This document shows, piece by piece, positions 33,477 to 44,962 of a DNA stretch of 64,000 bases; position 1 is the first letter of the stretch; the number at the start of each line of letters is the position of its first letter. A program made the translations under genes and the position numbers. Origin of the DNA: Wolfiporia cocos (taxonomy: Eukaryota > Basidiomycota > Agaricomycetes > Polyporales > Phaeolaceae); the NCBI GenBank assembly GCA_029448655.1, contig JACCLO010000009.1:868001-932000 (forward strand), given 5' to 3'. The notes beneath the pieces were generated by a model, which was given only the letters and a program-made list of their open reading frames with translations, was not told where the DNA came from and ran no database searches.

Positions 33477-34638
33477 AGAGCTCTCGCAACGGCCCAAGCG
33501 CCGCAGACTCTTGGTCGATCGTCTGCTCCATTGGCTAAGAGCCTCAGCCAGGAACCCACCAGCCGAGGCCGATGGCGAGCTTTTCGGAGTCTTGAGCTGC
33601 CCAATAGGTTGCTCTGATGTATCACATGCAAAAGTTCATCATATATCTGTTCGTCAGGCCCAAATTGAGCGTTATGCGTAGATGAAGTTGATGTTTGCGC
33701 CTCGGTATTCTCTCTGCTCCGACTGACCAGTGACAATGGCCCGTACACTGTTACGCTCCTCTCCGTGCGAGAGTACGGGCTATACGTCATCGTATCAATT
33801 AGATGACTGGTCTTATTTCTGGCTGCATGTTTACGGCTGGGTCTGGTCAGAAGACTCGCTGGTGACACAGGACCCGTGGAGGGTGCAGCTCAACATTCCT
33901 GTAGCAACGCCTATTTAGTCGCTGACAATCGCGAATGAACCCTTCAGAGTAAAGCCATGAGCCAGGTCTACTAATCACCTTCGCAACAAGGGCACAATGC
34001 TGCGGTCAGCAGCATAGGTAGTCCCTACTATTGAAGCTGACAGTGTCATGCGTTTTCTGACCTAATTTATGACAGATGTCTGTTGGAACACGGCCGGATC
34101 AGCTTCTAAGGCAGAAGTCTAACTCATTACGCCGTATAACATGTTGCCCTGTCCTTGATGACGTCAGCCGTACAGCATACAGCATATTGCCATGACACCA
34201 ACTTTGATATGTTTGTGTCGAACAGCGCTCTTAGAGTCCAGACACCAGATGTGGCCAATGATTTAGTACCCAGATTTACCGCATCTCATCGCACTGGTTG
34301 GTGCTGCAGAGTTTGCGAAGTCTCTGCGCTCAAGAGGGGACAGGCAAGTGCTATGGTCTCGCCAGGAGTCGCTCGCGCGGTGATCGGCAGGATTCTTGAT
34401 CCCGTGCACTGATGAGACGCAGGTTGACGCATTATCCGATGCGCGGCCCGGGCTATTGGCGGTACGCTCAAGTGAAAAGTGACCCTGCAGCTGACTACGT
34501 GCGAACATGTGTATTTGGGTCAGCAGTGCGGTGCAAAAGGTACCATGCTCATGGTACTAATCAATGATCACATATGCCTGGTCCTCGTAAGACTAGCTTC
34601 TACAATCAGTGTTGTGGTGGCTATGCAGATTGTGAGGC
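33477..34638. other. Region between retrotransposon and GH51 copy A
   Basis: No supported gene. The part from about 34300 is related to the sequences upstream of GH51 copies B (about 40380) and C (about 44440), so it belongs to the tandem repeat unit. Confidence 0.5.
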
Positions 34639-34641
34639 ATG

Positions 34642-34647
34642 ATATAA
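34642..34647 (+). promoter_or_regulatory. TATA box of GH51 copy A
   Basis: ATATAAGCTGA about 40 bp before the start codon; the same motif is present at the same distance before copies B and C. Confidence 0.6.
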
Positions 34648-34683
34648 GCTGAACTGTTGCTTATAGTGCACATAGATACTCCC

Positions 34684-37600
34684 ATGTTGCCCATCTCGCT
34701 TGCATCGGCACTCGCTGCTGGGCTTCTAGCAGGGATCTACATCCCAAGATGTCTCGCCACTACTACCATCGTTGTTAACTCGACTGCAAGTCACACGATT
34801 CCCACCACGCTGTGTAAGTAATGTCGTTTGGGTGACATCATATTGGGCGGCCATTGATTTATGTGGTAGATGGCCAAATGTTCGAGGTGTGATATTTGCC
34901 CTAACCGAGAATGTGTTATTTCCCTCGTTAATCAGACGAAACATCCACTCAGGATATACGTGTGAGTCTCCCATGGTAGTATATCGCAGTTCTTCTCATC
35001 GTTGAAACCATCCCGTAGCATGTATGTGAAACATGGCTCTCATCTAAGAGCCACTCAATATACATTGCCTTCTATCTGTAGAGCGGTGATGGTGGTCTAT
35101 ATGCCGAATGTACGTGGCCGAATATTTCCAAACAGCCTCAGATGTTGAAGCGAGACCAGTACTTCAAAATAGGGCATTCCAACAGATGACCCCTGGTAAG
35201 CACCTTATGCGAACCTGATGCTATGATGCCAATTGAAAGTATTTCTTGCGCAATACAGGCACCTCGGCCGCACTTATACCGTGGGTGGCAATAAATGGCG
35301 CAAATATCACCGTGATCGCGGAATCCGATCCGGTGTCAAGTGCACTGCCAAACTCACTGCAATTCGTCATTCCATCAAATGCCACGGGCTCAGTTGGTTT
35401 CAGCAACGAAGGGTATCGGGGTGCGATATTCCTGCAGATATCGACGATTCACTATCTCATATACAATCTATAGGAATCAACGTCAACACCTCATGGACTT
35501 ATAATGCCTCTCTATACTATCGATTCCCATCGGCATCTTCCTTCTCTGGCAAGCTCACTCTTGGTCTCGAGTCCTCCGATGGCACGATACTTGCCTCCAA
35601 CTCAACGACAATCAACGGATCACAGACTACATATGAGAATGTCTTCCTCACGCTCACTCCCACCAAGGCTCCGACGAACAACAACAACAGCTTCTTTGTG
35701 ACTGTTGACGGGTCTGAAGCTGCAGGAGAGACGATCAACTTTGCAATGTTTTCTCTGTTCCCTCCGACATACAAGAACAGACCGAATGGAATGCGAATTG
35801 ATATTGCTGAGGTACGATCAAAGCGATCCAACTTTCGCTGGAGAAAGTGTTCACCGAGATGTGGGGACCGCAGACATTGGCGGCCATGCAACCTGCATTC
35901 TTCCGATTCCCTGGTGGCAACAATATTGTATGTCTGGCTCGTCATCCAGAGTATTGGAGGATTGGCTGATTACTTTTGTTCAATAGGAGGTAAACTGTAA
36001 ACACTACGAAGAGGACAATGATCACTCAATTTTGTCAGGGACAAACATTCGCCACTCGTTGGCAGTGGAATGCCACGGTTGGGCCGTTGCTGGATCGACC
36101 AGGTCGTGAAGGCGACTGGGGATATGTCAACACAGAGTACGCAGTTCTTTGCTAAAATACGCATGTAGTTGATATATTCCATTCTAGCGGCCTTGGGCTC
36201 CTTGAGTATCTCACCTTTATCGAGGATGTAGGCATGCAACCAATCATGGCCGTGTGGTCTGGTGAAAGCAGCAGAGCTGTCCATTCAAACAACATCGCTG
36301 ATCTGTGCCTGATATCTAGGATATTCCCTCAACGGGGAGAGTGTGCCAGAGGACGAGCTTGAGCCATACATACAACAGGCAATCGATCAGGTATTCTGAT
36401 GTAATTGAGACAAAAGGAAATGAGCTCATATATTATCAGATCGAGTTTGTTGTCGGCAATCCTAACTCGAGCGAGCCAGGTGATTGCAGATTGCCCGTCT
36501 CCGATTTTGTTACTCATCTCCTCGAAGCTGCGCTGCGGGCTTCTCTAGGCCATCCAGAACCATTCACGTTGAACTATGTCGAGATCGGGAATGAGGTACG
36601 TTGCACACTGATGTATTGGGACACTGCTAATCATGAGTGCAGGATTTCTTTGCTCCAACAAGGTGACTGGCTTGCACGTTATGTATGCATGACCGGCTTA
36701 TCAACCGTACTTTGGCAGCTACGAGTACAGATGGCCTGCATTCTATGGGAATTTGAGTGCCAAGTTCCCTGATATCAGTCAGTCTTCCGACCACCGTTTC
36801 ACCCGATCACTCATCGATTTCTTCGAGCAGATTTCATCGCCACCACGCTCCCGTTCAATCCAGAGATTTACCCTACTCCGAAACAATATGATTTACATGT
36901 GTACAACCCGCCAGGTGAGTGCGCAAAATAACTCTGCAGTCCTATCTGACATATATGTAGAATGGTTTGTGGAGAATGCGTTCTTTTACGATAGTTTCGA
37001 GGTTCGTGTCCTTAACGTGGGTAGATCAATGTATTTACCTCCTTATCCCAGCGGAATGGTACCGGATACTTCGAGGTAAGACGTGCATGAATGACTATTA
37101 CCGACAAGTCAACCATGGGTCATCAGGGGGAGTACGCTGCAAGCGTGGCCGATGCTGAGGACGGTCTTCCCTACCCCACCATGCAAAGTACGTAAATCCT
37201 CTCACAAGTAACAGCTTTAGCCACTTACATTTCCATATGTAGGTTCAACCGGAGAAGCGGCATTTATGACTGGCTTCGAGAGAAATAGTGATATTGTGTT
37301 CGCAGCATCTTACGCGCCATTGCTTCAGGTATACCATATTTATATGAACGCGCTCAGCTTCTCCATTAAATGACCCCGATTTAGAATGTCAACGGCTCAG
37401 GAAATGTAGGCGGACATGTATGTCGCTTATCCTTTATCTTCTCATGCATTGATGCTGATGTTCTGTAGACCCCTAGTCTCATAAGTTTCGAGTATGTACG
37501 TTACGGCTTTTCGTGAACCATCAAACTGAGATATCGTCCTAGTGCTTCCACCGTCTATCCATCCACTAGTTACTATGTGCAAAAGGTAGGTTTCCTCGCA

Positions 37601-38032
37601 TCTCTCGACAATTCCTCCTACACGAGCTTTTCAGCTGTTTAGCCTGAATAAGGGTGATGAATACCTTCCGAGCACGTTGCCCACTTACAATGGCACGCTC
37701 TACTGGACTATTTCAAGCTCTTCTCTGACAGGAGATGTCTACATCAAGGTATGTTGTAGTCTAATTCATATTTGGTCAATGATGCTGAAAATCGCCAGCT
37801 GGTCAACGCCGCCAGTAATGCATCTGATGTGACATTCGACCTGTCATCTCTCTCATCTGTGTCAAACACCGGAACCTTACAATTGCTGACTGGCAGTGAA
37901 ACTGCCAGCAACACCCCAGAAACTCCAGATGCTGCAGTTCCGATGACGACCTCGATGACGACTGGTTCAACCTTCAACTACATCGCACCGGGGTATAGCG
38001 TCAGTGTCATCACACTGAGCACAAAAGAATAG
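34684..38032 (+). CDS. GH51 alpha-L-arabinofuranosidase, copy A
   Basis: Predicted 646-aa secreted enzyme removing arabinose side chains from xylan or arabinan. Exons: 34684-34813, 34870-34886, 34953-34961, 35019-35021 (3 nt), 35082-35109, 35160-35195, 35259-35420, 35474-35811, 35874-35927, 35987-35989 (3 nt), 36039-36136, 36188-36261, 36320-36390, 36440-36479, 36528-36595, 36643-36662, 36719-36777, 36831-36914, 36961-37001, 37052-37075, 37127-37187, 37243-37328, 37385-37405, 37469-37491, 37543-37585, 37635-37748, 37799-38032; sum 1941 nt. Signal peptide about 1-25. Motifs: FRFPGGNN, acid/base Glu377 in EIGNEDFF, probable nucleophile Glu455 in GEYA. Just before the first 3-nt exon the usual DIN reads DIR, which may affect the substrate pocket. 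Many N-glycosylation sites. Confidence 0.88.
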
Positions 38033-39233
38033 CAAGAGTCATGCAAGATCAGGAGAGGGTTGGAGATGCCAGATATATGGACAGCTGAGACCAACGTTTG
38101 ATATCATACGAGCGGTACCAATAAATGGAGGTCCCATTACCTTCGGAGCTTCGTTCTTCGGTTGCTGTGACGATGAAAGCGCGTTCAATAGCACACTGGT
38201 GAGCATGGAGTGAATATCGCGTGATCAGAATCGAGTGCCACATTGGATCTCGGAGAGCCATCAGAAGCGCGTCCGGGCAGCTTCATGACCGGTAGCAAGC
38301 GGAGAAGTACGTAGTGGTCTTCCTCGTGCCCATGCTGTTCGTAGTTGCTTAGCCGCGCCGCGTTCAAAGCACAAGTAATATTCTCGTATCTGGTATCAGT
38401 GCCGACTCCAAGATGGGGGAGCCGGGTCGAAGGCGATCCAAGCGAAGTGAGCCTTCAGCTGCACTGAACGAAATGGGCCACTCTTTCCAGTACCTAGGCG
38501 AAGTCCAATGTCAGAGCGCATTACATGAGGAAAATGATGCTATGGACTTACAGCATTCAGTTCCCCGGAACACGGAACAAAGTAAGCAGCTGAAGATGGA
38601 GCGAGAAGCAAACTGTTTCAGGCTACTATCCAGGATCAAACTACGTTGCATCAACTAGGACAGCTACCTTAACCCATATAAGTATTTTCCCTCTTCCGGC
38701 ATCGTTTATCCCCGATCCCATTGATGTTGGTTCTGAAGAATGTGAACAATGTAGCAGATATGTCTCGCAATCTATTGCATCATCTACGGTGTACAACCTG
38801 CGCAATGGCGCACCGAAAACGAGAGGCATGTCACATCGTGCATTACTTTTGTGAGCGTACAACTAGTATTTACCTGAGGAGGGGTGGTGTGTGCAGTTGC
38901 CTCTGTAGATTTGATGTCGTAGAAGCGGTCCATTGTGCAAAATGAGTCTAACCATAGTAAGGATAACCTTACTGCTAGCAGCATGCGCCCGTCCGACGGG
39001 CGCTAACCAGTAAGTGATCCTATGCGGAGAGGGACCTGACCAGATCTGACTTCCCACAGTGGACTTCGCCTCTCAGTAGTCTCTGATTAAATAGAGAGGT
39101 TTCGCAACCGCCTTACCGCCCAAGATTTCTGGTCGATCCAGAGCTCCACACCCGCCGCAGGTCCTGGAGGCCGACATGCCGAGAACTCCGCTGTCGACTA
39201 AGTGGCACCTTGCACCACTCATGCGACTTGCAT
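38033..39233. other. Region between GH51 A and the TIR element
   Basis: Contains the tRNase Z relic (about 38110-38400). The rest (38400-39233) has only short open frames and no recognised gene. Confidence 0.45.
38110..38400 (-). pseudogene. Relic of the last exon of tRNase Z
   Basis: The minus strand resembles the last coding exon of the tRNase Z gene at 48415-51815. Shared stretches include the 3' end around a GGAGGTCC (38129 versus 48429), the AGTTGC/AGTTTGCTAAGCC area (38341 versus 48680), and the intron donor region (38390 versus 48718). Stops and indels break the frame. The same arrangement of GH51 followed by the tRNase Z tail is found intact at copy C, so this is a by-product of the tandem duplication. 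Confidence 0.7.
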
Positions 39234-39886
39234 TACAGTCGTTCCCGAAAATAATGTCAAAGTCACGTTTTTTTTGCGCGTCGTCTCGACGCGCCAAAGT
39301 TCCGAGCCAAAGTTCCGAGCCATCTTCCGACTCGTAAGCGCCCGTAAGCGCCCGTAAGCGCACCTACTTGCATTTGTGTACTGCACTGTTTTCTGCAGCT
39401 ATGGGTAATAGAAGAATCAACAAAGATATGAAACTGTGTACTCTTCGTCCATGGCAAGCGGTTGGACCCAACATGGTATTCGTGAGATTCTAATCATCTC
39501 CCGCTAGTCTACCATTGGGAGCACATCTTCGGCCGCATCGTCAAGCCATCATCGCCGTGGCGTGATCGCGTTCATACTAGCACCCGGGCTGTAATGAACC
39601 CTATTTATCTTTTGTACGAAAACATCCCAATGCCCATCCCGACGAATTCCTGTTCTGACTGGCTAATATCATGATATCATCACATTCCAAATTGCACTGC
39701 AATAAGCCCCGTGGGAAATGCGACATGTTTGAGCTCAAGAGAAAGGCTCGAAACGATGGCATACAGGTGCGCTTACAGGCGCTTACGAGTCGGAAGATGG
39801 CTCGGAACTTTGGCTCGGAACTTTGGCGCGTCGAGACGACGCGCAAAAAAAACGTGACTTTGACATTATTTTCGGGAACGACTGTA
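39234..39886. mobile_element. Non-autonomous DNA transposon with long terminal inverted repeats (Tc1/mariner-type ends)
   Basis: About 650 bp. Arms 39236-39365 and 39765-39884 are nearly perfect inverted copies, start CAGTCGTTCCCGAAAATAAT, and are flanked by TA on both sides (39234-39235, 39885-39886), as expected for a TA target duplication. The arms contain a 10-bp unit CGTAAGCGCC, three copies on the left and about two on the right. The internal 400 bp has no open transposase, so it behaves as a MITE. Confidence 0.82.
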
Positions 39887-40736
39887 AGGCTACAGGTACC
39901 TCCTGATGCAATTGTAACTTGGCCAAGGCTACCTCTTCACGAGCCTGACATAGCCTGTGCCTTGTTGAGTCGCATTCAACAAAATCACAACATACATATT
40001 TAGCTGCTTCAGACATCGACGGATCAGCTCCGGACCGTTGAAGTGCAGTCGGTCCTCGAAATCGCCCCACCGCACCCCACTTTGCTCCATGCCATCAACA
40101 GCTCCACAACCCGCCGCTGATGGCAGGTTCAACAGCGTTGTGAAACCTGTCTAATACTCGTAAGACAACATAGTTGTGGAGTTGGATTGTGTATAGAACA
40201 GCTTCTAAGGTAAAAGTCTATTTTATAACATGATGTGCCCGTCATTGGTGACGTCAGTCATACAGCATGCTATGAATGACTACTCATATACCTATATTGG
40301 GTGCCGCTATCAGGGTTCAAATGTTGGTTTGGGCTGGTGATCTCCATTTTCCGAGTGATCAATGCCCGCATCGGACTCAAGGGCGCCACAGATTTTGCAA
40401 AACCCTGCAGTCACAAGGGGCAGGGAATTGTGCCATGTATCGCCAGAAGTCTTTCTCGCTGTGATTAGCAGGATCAGATGTATGTTTTATACCTGTGCAC
40501 TGACCATGAGACGTAACCTGACGCAGATGGAACACAGCAGCAGACGAGGGACCCGGACTATTGATGGTTCCCTCCACCTCAAGAATGGTTATTACGCAGT
40601 TGCCGGTGTCAGAGTGTGTTAGATTCATGTCACAAGTGCGGTGCAGAAGCTACGTGCTTGTGACAATACATACAATTAGTTTTCATGAAAGTCGCTTCCG
40701 TGATGATATTGTGATAGCTTTGCAGGCCACAATACA
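39887..40736. other. Region between TIR element and GH51 copy B
   Basis: No gene recognised. From about 40380 it is related to the upstream regions of GH51 A and C. Confidence 0.5.
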
Positions 40737-40744
40737 TATATAAA
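40737..40744 (+). promoter_or_regulatory. TATA box of GH51 copy B
   Basis: TATATAAACTGA, about 36 bp before the start codon. Confidence 0.6.
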
Positions 40745-40779
40745 CTGAGGTGAAGGTCACAGTGCACATAGGGATTGCC

Positions 40780-43700
40780 ATGTTACTCATATCGCTTGCA
40801 TCGATACTTGCTACTGGGCTTCTGGCAGGGGTCTGCATCCCAGGACGCCGCACCACTACCACCATCAATGTTAACTCAACTGCAAGCCATTCGATCCCTA
40901 ACACACTGTGTAAGCCATACCATCCGAGTAATAGTATATCGGACAGTCGTTAATCATTGTGGCAGATGGCCAGATATTTGAGGTAAGAGTAATGCTCTGA
41001 CCAAAGATGTGTTAATTTCCTCGTGAATCATACAAAATATACATTCAGGATATTCACGTGAGTCTTTGGTACTATGTGTCGCAAATGACATGTTGTCTGA
41101 CCATTATATTCATCCCGTAGCATGTAAGCGAAATGTACATTTGTCAATAGTCATCCATGACGCATCGCCTTTCCTGTGCAGAGCGGTGATGGTGGTATAT
41201 ATGCCGAATGTGTGTTGTCTGTTGGCCTCGAACGGTCGTCAATGCTGAAATGAGAGCAGTGCTGCAAAATAGGGCATTCCAGAAAGTGACCCCTGGTAAG
41301 CACCTTATGTAAAATTGATGTTATGATGTCAATTATAAGCGGGAACACGCGATACAGGCATTTCTCGTGCATCTGAGCCATGGGTGGCAAGAAATGGCAC
41401 AAATATTGCAGTCATCAAGGAAACCAAACCAGTCTCAAGTGCACTGCCAAACTCACTCCGGTTTGAAGTCCCATCATTTGCCAAGGGCCCAGTTGGTTTC
41501 AGCAACGCAGGATACGGAGGTGGGATCTTCCTACAGACGTCAAATATTCGCCATCTTATACAAAAATCATGCGCATAGGAATCAACGTCAACACCTCATG
41601 GACTTATAATGCCTCTCTATACTATCGATTCCCGTCGGCATCTTCCTTCTCTGGCAAGCTCACTCTTGGTCTCGAGTCCTCCGATGGCACGATACTTGCC
41701 TCCAACTCAACGACAATCAACGGATCACAGACTACATATGAGAATGTCTTCCTCACGCTCACTCCCACCAAGGCTCCGACGAACAACAACAACAGCTTCT
41801 TTGTGACTGTTGACGGGTCTGAAGCTGCAGGAGAGACGATCAACTTTGCAATGTTTTCTCTGTTCCCTCCGACATACAAGAACAGACCGAATGGAATGCG
41901 AATTGATATTGCCGAGGTACGATTTGAGTAGTCCAACTTCGCTCGGAGGGCATTCTTAGCAGGGTGTGGGACTACAGACAGTGGCTGCCATGCAACCTGC
42001 ATTCTGGCGATTCCCTGGTGGCAACAATCTTGTATGTTTGGCTCGTAATCCTGAATATTTTGCGACTCACTGACCACTTTTGTTCTGTCCGTCCTCAATA
42101 GGAGGTAAAGTGTGAACAATTGCAGGAGCACAATGATCGAGTAAGCTTATCAGGGAAAATATTTTGCTACTCGTTGGCAATGGAATGCCACGGTTGGGCC
42201 GTTGCTGGATCGACCAGGTCGTGAAGGCGACTGGGGATATGTCAACACAGAGTACGCAGTTCTTTGCTCATATACATATGTAGTTGACATTCCATTCTAG
42301 CGGCCTTGGTCTCTTCGAGTACCTCATATTTATCGAGGATGTGGGCATGGAACCAATCATGGCCGTGTGGTCTGGTGAAAGCAGTAGAGCTGCCTATTCA
42401 AACAACATCGCTGATCTGTGCCTGATATCTAGGATATTCGCTCAGCAAGGAGAGTGTGCCAGAGGACGAGCTTGAACCTTACATCCAACAGGCAATAGAC
42501 CAGGTACTGTGATGTATTTGGAGCGACAGTATATGATCTCACGAATCATCAGATTGAGTTTGTGGTTGGCGATCCTGATGCAAGCGAGCCAGGTAATCAC
42601 AGACTGCCCGTCTCCAAACTCGTAACTCACCTCCTCAAAGCCGCATTACGGGCTTCTCTAGGTCACCCAGAGCCATTCATGTTGAATTATGTTGAGATCG
42701 GAAACGAGGTACCTTGCCTGCTGATGTATTGTGGCACTGCTAATCACGAATACAGGATTTCTTTGCTTCGACAAGGTGACTGGCTCGCACGTTATGTACG
42801 CATGACCGGCTCATCACGCACATATCTGGCAGCTACCAGTACAGATGGCCCGCATTTTATGGGAATCTGAGCGCAAAGTTCCCTGATATCAGTCAGTCGT
42901 TCGACTTTTATTTCATACGATCATTCATCGTTTATTTCGAGCAGATTTCATTGCCACTACGTACCCGTTCAACCCAAAGATTTACCCTACTCCGAAACAA
43001 TATGATGTACACGTATACAATCCGCCAGGTGAGTGCGCAGAATTACTTCGCAATCATGCCTGACAATTATCTAGAATGGTTTGCAAATAATACGTTCTAC
43101 TATGATGGTTTTGAGGTTCGTGTCCTTAGCGTAAGCGTACCGATGTGTTTATTGTGTCCCTCTAGCGGAATGGTACCAGATACATGGAGGTATGTTGCGC
43201 AGGATCAACTGTTGCCAATAAGCCAACCATGAGTCATCAGGGGGAGTACGCTGCACATGTTAGCTATCCGAATGATCCGGGGAATGGTCCACCTTACCCC
43301 ACCATGCAAAGTATGTGCATCTCTCTGAGAGCAAAATGTTCGTCTACTTACCCTCGAGCATATAGGCTCAACTGGAGAAGCGGCATTTATGACCGGCCTC
43401 GAGAGAAACAGTGACATCGTGTTCGCAGCATGTTACGCGCCGTTGCTTCAGGTATGCCCTGCCTTCATGAGTATACTCAGGTTCAATTTCTTTGATCTCC
43501 GAAATAGAATGTCAACATCTCAGGAGATGTGGGTGGACATGTACGTCGCTCACCCATTGTTGTTTTCATGTTTCGTTGCTAATGTGCTGTAGACCGCTAG
43601 TCTTATTAGTTTCGAGTACGTGCGCTAATCTTTTCTGTGAGCAATTGTGTTGAGGTTTATGTAGTGCTTCGTCTGTATATCCATCGACTAGCTACTATGT

Positions 43701-44157
43701 GCAAAAGGTGGGCTTCCCCGACTCTGGACGGCAACATGATCTACACACCCTCTTCAGCTATTCAGCGTAAATAAGGGTGACAAGTATCTGCCAAGCACGT
43801 TACCGGAAAAGTACAATGGCACGCTCTATTGGACCATATCTCGCTCCTCTTCAACGGGAGATGTTTATATCAAGGTGTGCTATATTCGAGATCATAACCC
43901 CGGTCAGTGATGTCGAGGATCAACAGCTAGTCAACTTTGCGGGCAATGCATCCGATGTGACCTTCGACCTGTCGTCATTTTCATCTGTGTCAAGCACCGG
44001 ATCCTTACAGTTGCTGACTGGCAACGAGACCACCAAAAACAGCCCAGAAACTCCCAATGCCGCGATCCCGGTAACGAGCTCAATCACCACCGGTTCTACC
44101 TTCAATTACAACGCGCCTGGGTATAGCGTCAGTGTCATAACACTGGGCACCAAGTGA
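40780..44157 (+). CDS. GH51 alpha-L-arabinofuranosidase, copy B
   Basis: Same gene structure as copy A, giving a protein of about 650 aa with no stop or frameshift that I can find. The first exon starts at ATG 40780 (MLLISLASILATG..., signal peptide). The two 3-nt exons are conserved: CAT between ...cccgtag and gtaagcg (about 41119-41121), and GAG between ...tcaatag and gtaaag (about 42102-42104). The motif before the CAT exon is DIH instead of DIN. Acid/base Glu is in EIGNEDFF and the probable nucleophile in GEYA. It has three extra residues in the loop after GEYA and one in the LPEKYNG turn. The 338-nt exon at 41579-41916 differs from that of copy A at only about two bases, while neighbouring exons are much more diverged. 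Confidence 0.85.
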
Positions 44158-44918
44158 ACCACGGAGGCTGTTGAGCTGCAGAGGTTGTGTGCAGTTAGGA
44201 GGAGGATAATGATATGGAATATGTGCATAGCTGGCTATCCGAGTACAGGGAACGACTGCTTTTCCCGGACTGATTTGTCTATATGCAGCTTGAACTTGCC
44301 GTACAGCCACCCTCTTGTGACAGATGCTGCCTATAACGGCCGGATGTACTCAAGGCAAAGACTCAACTGGTGCATTATGTTGCTCCAGTCCTTAACGATG
44401 TCGATCGTAAGCGTGCGTGCACATGGCTGACATGACTAGCCTTCCATGTCGGCATCGGGTCCCATTCTCAGTGTCCAGACGCCAATGGTCTCGACTTGCT
44501 TCAGAGTGTAAGGAGACCATCACTACGTATCATCAAAATCAACTGAAACAGTGGCGCAGTTGCACAATTCGTCCATGAGAGCACAAGATTTTGTGTCATC
44601 GGAGGCACCCGCTCAGTGATCTGCAGGACTAGAGGTATTCTTGGACCTGCGCACCGACCATGGGAAACGGACGGAGTGCAACATCCGATCCACGGCCCGG
44701 ACCATTGGTGGTGATCTCCGATGGAAATACGGTAGGCCCATCACGCGGGTGACTGAGTTGGAAAATGTTGTATCCCTGGATATACATGTCTTCAGGTCAG
44801 CAGTGCAGCGCAGAAGCTACCATACTCACGGCACAGAAAATGATCATGTACACCCAGTCCTCGTGAGACTCGCTTCTGTGATCAGTGTTGTGACGGCAAT
44901 ACGGGCCGCGAGGTACAA
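44158..44918. other. Region between GH51 copies B and C
   Basis: No gene recognised; the last 500 bp are related to the upstream regions of copies A and B. No tRNase Z relic is visible here. Confidence 0.5.
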
Positions 44919-44923
44919 TATAA
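44919..44923 (+). promoter_or_regulatory. TATA box of GH51 copy C
   Basis: AATATAAGCTGAGG, about 40 bp before the start codon. Confidence 0.6.
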
Positions 44924-44962
44924 GCTGAGGTGGAGTTTTCTTCGGTGCACACAGGTACTGCC

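Noticed and set aside
33434..33868. Minus-strand open frame running from the retrotransposon LTR into flanking DNA
   Set aside because: It merely uses the LTR end of the pol frame; the flanking part is unlike any known protein.
35517..35945. Minus-strand open frames repeated in all three GH51 copies
   Set aside because: They are antisense to the conserved 338-nt exon and its flanks, so their repetition follows from the gene duplication.
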